Part shown: piece after piece, positions 9,028-16,391 of the stretch | Position numbering within the stretch: the stretch's first letter is position 1 | Layout: every line of letters starts with the position of its first letter | NCBI GenBank assembly: GCA_003152075.1 | Contig: PLZG01000024.1 | Coordinates: 1-64,000, forward strand | DNA length: 64,000 nucleotides | From: a candidate division FCPU426 bacterium | Lineage (GTDB): Bacteria; Oederibacteriota; Muellerivitia; Muellerivitales; Muellerivitaceae | Direction: 5' to 3' | The notes under the pieces: generated by a model | The model's input: the letters and a program-made list of their open reading frames with translations, nothing else | Databases searched by the model: none | Told to the model about the DNA's origin: nothing | Translations under genes and position numbers: made by a program

Positions 9028-9126
9028 GCTGTCATTGCGAGGAGTGGCCTGCGAATAGCAGGCCGACTACGACAGGCTTGAAGCGGTTGCCCTACACCGG
9101 GGCAACCGTGATTGGCCTTCGGCCAA
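9028..9126. repeat. truncated TGTCATTGCGAGGAG-type element with two hairpins
   Basis: GCTGTCATTGCGAGGAG (9028-9044) is the left end of the element that is complete at 11332-11474, but the matching right end is missing. Two further hairpins follow: CGGTTGCC...GGCAACCG (about 9083-9109) and ATTGGCCttcGGCCAAT (about 9111-9127). The element lies between tonB and the DUF2723 gene, so it may separate the two operons. Confidence 0.6.
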
Positions 9127-9166
9127 TTACAACCCCAGTTTTAAATAATCCTTTAGAATAGTCCCC

Positions 9167-11287
9167 ATGCTTCACCCCATTCTTTTCATCACAGCTTTTA
9201 TTTGGATTGCCCTTGGTCTGATGGCGGCCGCGCCTGGCATTGTGGGCGGGGATTCACCCGAACTCACTGCCGCGGCCTTTCATTGGGGCTCGGCCCACGC
9301 GCCGGGCTATCCGCTTTTCATCATCCTTGGCCATTTGTTCCAACTCCTGCCTGTTGGAACCATCGCCTTTCGTATGACTTTCCTTTCGATTATCGCCCAA
9401 ACAGCCGCCTTCCTCGTTCTGTGTAGGACTCTTAATGATCTATCTCCCTCTCCCCTTGTGGGAGAGGGTAGGGTGAGGGGTGCGGTTTCTTTTCCTGCTT
9501 TTATCACCGCCGGCCTTGTATTCGCCGGCCCCTTGGTTTTTCGCCAGTTAGTCAGCCCAGAGGTGTTCGCACTTCACCTTTTGTTCATCTCAATTCTCTT
9601 AAGGTTCGTTCTTTTTCCATCGCCCTCAAACTTTTTACTGGCCTCTTTTTTAACCGGAGTCGCGTTATCCCACCAGCATTTGACCCTTTTGATAATTCCA
9701 GCCTTAGGGTGGTCCTATCGAAGTTATCTCAAAAACGGCAATCGCCTCATCTGGGCGTTTGCGCTGTTCATACTTGGCCTGTCGCTTTATCTGGGGCTAA
9801 CTTTAAGAGCTGTTCAGGACCCGGTAGTCAATTGGGGAAATCCCGCCAACTTTCACCAACTCCTTTACCACGTCTCCCGTGCCCAATATGGGGGAGACTT
9901 AACCAAGGGGTCACCATTAAATGGTCTTCGGGATTTTTATCTCTACTCAAAGGATCTAATTTCGGAATCCTTCGGGTTGGGTGTTTTATTGCTGGGATTG
10001 GGCCTTTGGAAGGGCCATAAAAATTTTAACACCGAATATTTCATCGGCGGGTTTTGTCTGCTCGTCCTATTGCCCTTTTTGATCAGGGCGCCCTACGACC
10101 CAGAGAGTAACCACGTGAACGAGGCCTTTTTACCGCCCGCCATTCTTTGGTTTTCGCCCCTGATGCTGAAAGGAATGGAATGGATTATGGAGCTGGTAGG
10201 GGGAATGAAGAAAATAGTCCTTGCCCTTTTTTTCCTTCTCGTTACCTGCGTTGGGGGATTTTCCTATGTCCGTCATGACGTATCGAGAAACTTTGCCGTG
10301 GAGGATGTGGGCAGGGGAATACTTTTGCAAATGCCAGCCCACTCGGCCCTCTATAGTGAAGGGGACGCGATCACCTTCCCTTTGGCTTACCTGAACTTGG
10401 TGCTGAAATTGCGGCCTGACGTAGCTATTTTTGATCGAACCGGCGGTCTATTTAAAGACCTTTATCATATTTTGGATTATCAAAACAAACCCGGCATTCA
10501 ACCCGCCCTACAAGTCATGATTGAAAAGGAATATGAACAAAGCCAGCACCCGTCGGCGGCATATTACACCGAAAACACAGACGCGCCAGGCCGTCCCTTA
10601 AGCATGACCGGCCTTCTTTTCCAAGCAACAGAGAGGAGTGGGCCCGTTCAATCCGGGTCTCAACTTTGGAATCTTTTTCGGGTACCCCGAATCAGCCTGA
10701 ACCACGATTACTTTTCAAGGGAAACCGCGTGCCGTTATTACCTATTCAAGGCTTCTTTTGATTTGGATGTTCAAAAAAATCCTTCCCTGGGAATGGAAGA
10801 CCTGAGAACCAGTAAGGAGTTGGGTTTCGATAACATTCGTCTCTTGCTAAACGCGGGGCTGGCGGAAAACAACCATGACCGGACCGACCAAGCCGCTTTA
10901 ACTTTCGAACAAGCGAATCAGCTTAATCCCGAATATTTTCTTCCCTGGTACGACAGGGGAGTGGTGGCGGAGAAACAAAACCACTACACCCAAGCCGTGG
11001 TTTTATTTCAAAAGGCTATCAAGCTGGCGCCAGACTACACGGAAGCCCACCAGCATTTGGGTTATTTGTACTATCAGTCCCGACGTATTGACGAGGGGAT
11101 TCAAGAATGGGAACTGGTCCGCAAGTTAGACCCCCTTTACGCGGGCGCCTACCGGAACTTGGGCTACGCTTTTAGGGACAGCCAACCCGATTACGCAGTC
11201 CAGATGTTTAGTGAATATCTCGCCTTGACGCCAAACGCTCCCGACGGGGTGACACTAGAAAAATGGATGAATACCCAAAAACATTAA
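9167..11287 (+). CDS. DUF2723 (TMEM260-like) polytopic membrane protein with C-terminal TPRs
   Basis: The first ~90 residues carry the family hallmark: PGIVGGDSPELTAAAF, then HAPGYPLFIILGHLF, with the acidic GGDSPEL loop after the first membrane helix. About ten hydrophobic segments run to about residue 360, a GT-C-like architecture. A soluble part follows and ends in TPR units (about 560-690). Family knowledge: the eukaryotic relative TMEM260 is a protein O-mannosyltransferase; bacterial members are presumed lipid-linked-sugar transferases, substrate unknown. Residues LSPSPLVGEGRVRG (about 93-106) are encoded by an inserted dispersed repeat and sit in a loop between helices. No clear SD precedes ATG 9167. 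Confidence 0.82.
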   Translation: MLHPILFITAFIWIALGLMAAAPGIVGGDSPELTAAAFHWGSAHAPGYPLFIILGHLFQLLPVGTIAFRMTFLSIIAQTAAFLVLCRTLNDLSPSPLVGEGRVRGAVSFPAFITAGLVFAGPLVFRQLVSPEVFALHLLFISILLRFVLFPSPSNFLLASFLTGVALSHQHLTLLIIPALGWSYRSYLKNGNRLIWAFALFILGLSLYLGLTLRAVQDPVVNWGNPANFHQLLYHVSRAQYGGDLTKGSPLNGLRDFYLYSKDLISESFGLGVLLLGLGLWKGHKNFNTEYFIGGFCLLVLLPFLIRAPYDPESNHVNEAFLPPAILWFSPLMLKGMEWIMELVGGMKKIVLALFFLLVTCVGGFSYVRHDVSRNFAVEDVGRGILLQMPAHSALYSEGDAITFPLAYLNLVLKLRPDVAIFDRTGGLFKDLYHILDYQNKPGIQPALQVMIEKEYEQSQHPSAAYYTENTDAPGRPLSMTGLLFQATERSGPVQSGSQLWNLFRVPRISLNHDYFSRETACRYYLFKASFDLDVQKNPSLGMEDLRTSKELGFDNIRLLLNAGLAENNHDRTDQAALTFEQANQLNPEYFLPWYDRGVVAEKQNHYTQAVVLFQKAIKLAPDYTEAHQHLGYLYYQSRRIDEGIQEWELVRKLDPLYAGAYRNLGYAFRDSQPDYAVQMFSEYLALTPNAPDGVTLEKWMNTQKH
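9444..9480 (+). repeat. in-frame copy of the GAGAGGGTAGGGTGAGGGG repeat
   Basis: This is a second copy of the element at 7757-7791, with a CTCTCCC...GGGAGAG hairpin (9448-9454 with 9460-9466). It lies inside the DUF2723 gene in frame and encodes the peptide PSPLVGEGRVRG. Confidence 0.75.
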
Positions 11288-11331
11288 CTGGTCCTTTCTG
11301 TGTTAAAATGCGCCTCGCAAAACATTCAATT

Positions 11332-11474
11332 GCTGTCATTGCGAGGAGCGAATTTTGCGACGAAGCAACCCCAGTTCATGGGTGGTTCATCCTTGAGTCG
11401 AAGGCTTATTTAAAACTTGGGTTGCTTCGTCATAAACGCCCGCCTACTCGGCGCGCATTCCTCGCAATGACAGC
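11332..11474. repeat. complete TGTCATTGCGAGGAGCG palindromic element
   Basis: Perfect 15-base terminal inverted arms, GCTGTCATTGCGAGG (11332-11346) and its complement (11460-11474), enclose an inner pair GACGAAGCAAC (11359-11369) / GTTGCTTCGTC (11421-11431). This is the well-known architecture of a small dispersed element found in many environmental genomes. It separates the DUF2723 gene from the FabD-like gene and ends 22 bases before the latter's start codon. Confidence 0.85.
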
Positions 11475-11496
11475 TATTAAATTTTAAAGGTTTTCA

Positions 11497-12435
11497 ATGA
11501 GTAGAATCTGCGCCGTATTCCCAAACGAAGGCTCCCACTACGTGGGAATGGGAAAGGACTTCTACGCCAAGTCCATGACCGTGCGGGACTATTTCGACAA
11601 AGCCGAAAAACTTCTTGGCCTCAAGCTTGCCAAAGTTTGTTTTTTAGGCCCCAAGGAAGAACAGGACAAACCACTTAACGCCCCGGTCATCACTTTCGTA
11701 AATGATGTGGCCTTTTTCGACCCCTTGGTCAAAAGCCGCCGGAAACCCGAATGTATTACCGGGGTAGGTATTGGGGAAGTGGCTGCCCTGGTTTGCGCAG
11801 AATCTATCCCATACCCCAATGCCCTGAACTACGTTACCAAACGGGCCGCTTTGATCGAGGCTTTCGCCGCAAAACACGGTGGGGCCGCCTTGTCCCTCAT
11901 CGGGATTACCTTGGACAAGCTTCAACCACTTCTGACCCGTGAGGAAGGGGAACTCATCATCACCCAAACCTTGGCGCCGGACACCTTCATCGTCTATGGA
12001 CCGATGGAAGCAATTAAATCGCTCCAATCTGAAACACAAGGGGTCAAGGACCTTCGGACAAATCCGCAACTTCCGCGGGGTCCCTTGTTCAGCCCCAAAG
12101 CCGCCGAATTGGAGCCTGCTTTCAACAAACTCTTGAATGAATGTATGGGTGAGCTTCCTCTAAAGCACCCCAAAATCGCCTTTCACCGTTGTTCCGATGG
12201 GGAATATGTTGCAACCGTGGAGATGGTCCGGGACGTCTTAATTAAGCAATACTCCAGCCCCGTGGATTGGATCAAAACAGTGGCGGCCATCAATCACCGG
12301 GGGTTCAGGGTTTGGACAGAAGTGGGTCCGGGGAAGGTTTACACTTCAATGGTCAAAAAATGCGATAAGAACAATACGGTGACGAATGTGGAGAATATGA
12401 CCACCCTCGCCGCAGCGGTAAAAGCAACAGGATGA
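11497..12435 (+). CDS. FabD-like malonyl-CoA:ACP transacylase pseudoenzyme
   Basis: The 312-residue protein has the length and order of landmarks of FabD, the enzyme that moves malonyl from CoA to acyl carrier protein. The catalytic residues are gone. The opening FPGQGSQ is FPNEGSH (8-14). The nucleophile motif GHSLGE reads GVGIGE (89-94), so both His and Ser are missing. The usual FHS of the second catalytic His reads LFS (197-199). The substrate-binding Arg (R116) and the C-terminal EVGPGKVYTSMVKK motif remain. The start is ATG 11497 with AAAGG upstream. It is intact and full length, so it is more likely a non-catalytic binding or regulatory homologue than decay. The partner is unknown. Confidence 0.8.
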   Translation: MSRICAVFPNEGSHYVGMGKDFYAKSMTVRDYFDKAEKLLGLKLAKVCFLGPKEEQDKPLNAPVITFVNDVAFFDPLVKSRRKPECITGVGIGEVAALVCAESIPYPNALNYVTKRAALIEAFAAKHGGAALSLIGITLDKLQPLLTREEGELIITQTLAPDTFIVYGPMEAIKSLQSETQGVKDLRTNPQLPRGPLFSPKAAELEPAFNKLLNECMGELPLKHPKIAFHRCSDGEYVATVEMVRDVLIKQYSSPVDWIKTVAAINHRGFRVWTEVGPGKVYTSMVKKCDKNNTVTNVENMTTLAAAVKATG

Positions 12436-12437
12436 AG

Positions 12438-12538
12438 CAATTATGAATTTTGAATTTTTAATTATGAATTTAAACCCTCAACGCGACTCTAGGAAACAAA
12501 TGGTTACAGCCGTTGTAGGGGCAAGGCATGCCTTACCC
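12438..12538. repeat. AT-rich repeat fragment plus GTAGGGGCAAGGCATGCC palindrome
   Basis: 12438-12475 is a half copy of the AT-rich element (TTTTGAATTTTTAATTATGAATT). 12515-12538 is the palindrome GTAGGGGCAAGGCATGCCTT centred on GCATGC, a common dispersed element. Both overlap the apparent 5' end of the next reading frame and obscure its true start. Confidence 0.6.
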
Positions 12539-12997
12539 TTACGAAACCGTTGGATACTTACCAGGCAACTTAAATTAATTCTCGTATTTTTCACTTTCAC
12601 ACTTTTATACCTTTACACTTTTCCTCCTCCAACTTTCGCCGATACTCCAACCTCAACCCCGGCAGTGTCCATTACTCCCACCCAAAGCATGACCGTCACT
12701 CCAGTACCCATGCGCAAATACCCTCTCAAAGTCACCGTCATTCCCAATCCCGCCAGTGGTACAAAACTCAATTTCCGGGTTATGGCACCCGCCCCCTGCA
12801 AAGTTCGCATTCGCGTCAACAACCGTTTCTTCGACGTGATTGCCAAACTGGAAAAAGAGGGAGGTACTTTTTTCGACATTTTTTGGAGCCTTAAAGAAGT
12901 TCCCGAGGGAATTTATTATTTCCAAGCCCAAATCGAGGACAAGGCCACCGGCCAAATCACCCAATTGCCCCTCCAAAAGTTCGTGGTTTTGAAATAG
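12500..12997 (+). CDS. small secreted protein with Thr/Pro stretch and FlgD-like Ig fold
   Basis: From ATG 12500 this is a 165-residue protein. A long hydrophobic segment (LKLILVFFTFTLLYLYTF) ends near FADTP, consistent with a signal peptide. A short Thr/Pro/Ser stretch (TSTPAVSITPTQSMTVTPVP) is followed by a beta-rich domain of ~90 residues, with VIPNPASGTKLNF, WSLKEVPEGIYYFQ and the end KFVVLK. The plan resembles the C-terminal modules of the propeller proteins at 16392 and 20439. The first residues (TAVVGARHALPLRNR) are translated from the GTAGGGGCAAGGCATGCC repeat. No better start codon exists between them and the signal peptide, so the repeat probably contributes the N-terminus. Function unknown. 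Confidence 0.6.
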   Translation: MVTAVVGARHALPLRNRWILTRQLKLILVFFTFTLLYLYTFPPPTFADTPTSTPAVSITPTQSMTVTPVPMRKYPLKVTVIPNPASGTKLNFRVMAPAPCKVRIRVNNRFFDVIAKLEKEGGTFFDIFWSLKEVPEGIYYFQAQIEDKATGQITQLPLQKFVVLK

Positions 12998-13150
12998 GTA
13001 GCCCTTTGGATAGGTTGAAACCTGTCCATGAAGGGACTCGTCGTGAATAACCTAGAGCCGAGTACAACCTACTCCCGTCCCCAAATGATTTTTTCTCAAC
13101 TAACTTATCCCTAACCTATAATTTAATGACCCAGTACCAAAGGAGCCCTC

Positions 13151-15265
13151 ATGCGCTTTAAATTTTTGGGTCCAATCATGGCTGTTTCCCTCTGCTTCAC
13201 GGGGATGGCGAATAAGACGGAAGCCAAGACCATGGCGAAAACCTTCAAGAATCCCATCCTGACGGGTTTCCATCCCGACCCCAGCATCTGCCGGGTAGGG
13301 AATGACTTTTACCTCACCAATTCCACCTTCGAGTTCTTTCCGGGGCTTCCCATCTACCACAGCCGCGACCTGGTCCATTGGAAACAGATCGGCAACGCCT
13401 TGGACCGGCCCAGCCAGCTTCCCCTTAAGGGAGCGACGGATTCCGGCGGTCTTTACGCGCCGACGCTCCGCTATTGGAAGGGGACCTTTTACCTGATCTG
13501 CGACAACGTCAGCGGGGGCGGGAATTTCATCGTCACCGCCAAGGACCCGGCGGGCCCTTGGTCCGAACCGGTTTGGCTGGGCGATTACGGGATCGACGGG
13601 TCCCTATTCTTTGACGATGACGGGAAGATCTATTACCACCGGGCTGGGGCCGACAATGGGAACGGCATTTCCCAAGGGGAATTGGACCCTTCCACGCTGA
13701 AGCTTAAAAGCCCTTTGAAGAAAATCTGGGAATACCAGGGCGAATGGAACGAGGGCCCGCACCTCTACAAGATCAAAGGAACTTACTATCTCATCAGCGC
13801 CACGGGCGGAACGGAAAGCCACCACCAGGAAGTCGTGGCCCGGGCCAAGAGCCCTTGGGGCCCTTTCGAGGCCTGTCCTCACTATCCCATGCTGACCGAA
13901 CGGGACGATCCTCAAAGCCCCATCCAATGCGCCGGCCACGCGGACCTAGTGGATGCCTCGGATGGAACCTGGTGGGCTGTTTTCCTGGGCACAAGACCCC
14001 AAGATGGAATGTCCGTGCTGGGCCGGGAGACCTTTTTGGCGCCGGTCCAATGGACCGAGGATGGCTGGCCCATCGTAGGGAAGGACCATCACGTGGCTTT
14101 GGAAATGGGGGCACCCCAGATGAAGCCCTTTCCTGTGGTTGTTCCCATGCCCAAGACAGTCTTTAGCGATTCCCAATTGGGGCCCCAGTGGCTTCAACTC
14201 CGCAATTTCGACACGAAGAACTTCTCGTTCGAGGAGCGCAATGGTTATCTTCGCCTTCGGGCGGCGAAGGACAGCATCAACAATAAATGGGAAGAGCCTG
14301 CTTTCGTGGGCCAACGCCAACCCGCTTTCCGGTTCACCGCCCGGACGGAAATGGAATTCAAGCCGACCCAAGATGGGGAGGAAGCGGGTCTTTGCGTGCG
14401 GGCCAACGAGGGCAACCATTATGAGATCGGGATTCGGAAGGTCGACGGAAAGACAAAGTTGTTCGTCCGGAACCGGATCGTGAACCGGGAATACCTGATG
14501 GCTGAAGAGCCAGTGGCACCGGACAAGGTCCATTCGGACCGGGTCCAATTGGAAATCTCCGGTTCGGAGGATAAGTACCAATTCGCCTGGTGCGCCGACG
14601 GCAAGGCCTGGTCCACCCTCGCGGTTTCCCCTTCCGCCGACCTTTCCCGTGAAAAGGCCGGGGGCTTTACCGGTACGGTCATTGGCCTCTATGCCACCGC
14701 CAACGGTAAGGATTCCCAGGCCTTCGCGGATTTCGGGTGGTTTGAACTAAGCCCCGACGTCGTTCCTGAACAAGGCCCCCTGACTCGCCGTCCCCTGCCG
14801 ACCCCCTTGGCCCCCTCGGACCATTGGCGCATCCTCGCCAACCGGGAGGACTTCCGGGATAAGGCCGGTCAGGATTGGTCCTGGGATGTGGGTTATTCCG
14901 GCGGGGAGGTTTCCCGGTCCTGGAACGGTATTTCGGGAACCACCGATCCGGAGCTTTTCCAGCACGAGCGCACCGGCAAGGATTTCAGCTATTCGCTTCC
15001 CCTATTGCGGGGCAAGTACCAGATCCGCCTCAAATTCACGGAGACGGCCGTAAAAAACAAGGGGGAAAGGGTCTTCGACGTCCTGATCAACGGCAAAAAG
15101 GCCCTGGCCGGTTTTGATATCCTTCAAGAGGCGGGTGGCCCCGATAAGGCCGTCGAAAAGACCTTCCGGGATGTCACCCCCGACGTCCAGGGACAGATCA
15201 CCCTTCGATTCGTCTCGTCCGTCCAGGACGCCAAGATTTGTGCTATTGAGATCACGCGCCAATAG
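13151..15265 (+). CDS. secreted GH43 family beta-xylosidase/arabinosidase with malectin domain
   Basis: GH43 enzymes are inverting glycosidases acting on xylan- or arabinan-type side chains. After a signal peptide (1-25) the five-bladed catalytic propeller runs to about 320. All three expected acids are visible: D43 in HPDPS (base), D149 in IDGSLF (pKa modulator) and E201 in NEGPHLYK (acid). A concanavalin-like beta-sandwich typical of GH43 beta-xylosidases follows (about 325-530), then a malectin-like sugar-binding domain (about 560-704). ATG 13151 has AGGAG at 13141-13145. The coding sequence looks GC-richer than its neighbours. The substrate is inferred from family only. Confidence 0.88.
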   Translation: MRFKFLGPIMAVSLCFTGMANKTEAKTMAKTFKNPILTGFHPDPSICRVGNDFYLTNSTFEFFPGLPIYHSRDLVHWKQIGNALDRPSQLPLKGATDSGGLYAPTLRYWKGTFYLICDNVSGGGNFIVTAKDPAGPWSEPVWLGDYGIDGSLFFDDDGKIYYHRAGADNGNGISQGELDPSTLKLKSPLKKIWEYQGEWNEGPHLYKIKGTYYLISATGGTESHHQEVVARAKSPWGPFEACPHYPMLTERDDPQSPIQCAGHADLVDASDGTWWAVFLGTRPQDGMSVLGRETFLAPVQWTEDGWPIVGKDHHVALEMGAPQMKPFPVVVPMPKTVFSDSQLGPQWLQLRNFDTKNFSFEERNGYLRLRAAKDSINNKWEEPAFVGQRQPAFRFTARTEMEFKPTQDGEEAGLCVRANEGNHYEIGIRKVDGKTKLFVRNRIVNREYLMAEEPVAPDKVHSDRVQLEISGSEDKYQFAWCADGKAWSTLAVSPSADLSREKAGGFTGTVIGLYATANGKDSQAFADFGWFELSPDVVPEQGPLTRRPLPTPLAPSDHWRILANREDFRDKAGQDWSWDVGYSGGEVSRSWNGISGTTDPELFQHERTGKDFSYSLPLLRGKYQIRLKFTETAVKNKGERVFDVLINGKKALAGFDILQEAGGPDKAVEKTFRDVTPDVQGQITLRFVSSVQDAKICAIEITRQ

Positions 15266-15406
15266 GAGGGGTGGGCGCTGGGTGGCCTGCCGAATTTCAA
15301 GCGGCCTGACCCTGCTTTTCGTGTAGTGCGCCTTTTGCCGGTTCCACCAGGGGCGAAGCCCCTAGCGCTCGTCTCCTCCGAATATGAGCGCCCCCTATAG
15401 GCCGAA
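15266..15406. other. non-coding sequence downstream of the GH43 gene
   Basis: This is the first part of a 1.1-kb stretch without an intact gene (15266-16391). I see no supported gene, tRNA or clear terminator here. It leads directly into the tandem array. Confidence 0.6.
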
Positions 15407-15592
15407 TTTCCCGGTAGACGAGGGGAATTCCTCGGTAGACGGGGCCGGGTTTCCCGGTAGACGATGGGAATTCTTCGGTAGACGGGGCTGAGTTTCTCGG
15501 TAGACGACGAGGATTCTTCGGTAGACGGGGCTGAGTTTCCCGGTAGACGAGGAGGATTCCTCGGTAGACGGGGGCGGGTTTCCCGGTAGACG
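15407..15592. repeat. tandem array: nine CGGTAGACG cores at alternating 21/22-base spacing
   Basis: The 9-mer CGGTAGACG starts at 15412, 15433, 15455, 15476, 15498, 15519, 15541, 15562 and 15584, so the steps are 21, 22, 21, 22, 21, 22, 21, 22. The flanks alternate as well: cores preceded by TTCC or TTCT are followed by (A/G)-rich GGAATTC, and cores preceded by CCT or CTT are followed by GGGGC and GGTTT. This gives a 43-base unit made of two half-units, each about two DNA helical turns long. No unique spacers of CRISPR type are present. Confidence 0.9.
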
Positions 15593-15956
15593 GAGACTCC
15601 TTACCTGCCCGTTGACCCCGGATCCCCCCTGAATGGTCTTAGAATCCTATTGGCATATACCAGGTGGCCTTGCGGCTAGGGTAGGCCTTTGGTTTTTGGT
15701 ACTTACCACTTTCAAATCTTCTCTGGGTTAACCTTACCGGTTTGGGGGCTGTCTGGCTGATGGAAGATCTTGGGCCGGGGATTTTGGGAAGGTTAGCCTG
15801 CCTGCCGAAGCCTTGGCGTAGGCACTCTAACGTATATTCTATAGGGCGGATGGTGAGTAAGACCGTGGTGAGCCCAGTCGAACCACGAAGCGGATCGAAT
15901 CACATTCCCCTGAGCGACCAGCGGGAGTCGAATGGGCTGGTCCTGTTGTTCCCGCG
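15593..15956. other. non-coding stretch with fragments of dispersed repeats
   Basis: There is no credible gene. I can see CTGCCGAAGCCTTGGCGTAGGC (a palindrome, about 15803-15824) and a GTGGTGAGCCCAGTCGAACCAC palindrome (about 15866-15887). Both resemble commonplace dispersed inverted repeats. The stretch ends abruptly where homology to the GH43 gene resumes at 15957. Confidence 0.55.
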
Positions 15957-16184
15957 GAGACGGCCGTGAAGAACAAGGGGGAAAAGGTCTTCGATGTCCT
16001 GATCAACGGTAAAAAGGCCCTCGCTGGTTTTGATATCCTTCAAGAGGCTGGTGGCCCCGATAAGGCCATCGAAAAGACTTTCCAGGATGTCGCCCCCGAC
16101 GCCCAGGGGCAGATCACCCTTCGGTTCATCTCGTCCGTCTAGAACGCCAAAGTCTGCGCCATTGAAATCACCCGCCAACGTTAA
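15957..16184 (+). pseudogene. relic of a second malectin-domain enzyme (3' end only)
   Basis: This segment is colinear with the last ~75 codons of the GH43 gene (ETAVKNKGE... to AIEITRQ). It lacks everything upstream and carries an in-frame TAG where the parent has CAG in SSVQDAK. Of about 24 changed codons roughly 15 are synonymous. That pattern fits divergence as a functional paralogue before its front was lost. It ends CGT TAA, one codon longer than the intact gene. It is not expected to be expressed. Confidence 0.85.
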
Positions 16185-16391
16185 CTTGAATCGTATTTGG
16201 CAAGACGGATGCATAATCGATTTTACTGCTGGTTAACGCTTATCCCCTGGTTCTTTGCTGAGCCGCAAACTTTTTGGCGCAGGACTTACCAGGAAAATTA
16301 ATACGGTAGAATAACATTAGTAATGTTTGAACTATATTCGCTTTATTCCGTCTATAAGACGGTGAAAACATAATATGACTAATGGGTTTTT

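Noticed and set aside
8950-9160. Small frame after tonB (MGIPAPTSRNS...)
   Set aside because: It overlaps the tonB end in another frame and then runs through the TGTCATTGCGAGGAG element.
15407-15592. CRISPR array
   Set aside because: The CGGTAGACG cores are separated by repeating, not unique, sequence, with a 21/22-base step and no cas genes; it is a plain tandem repeat.
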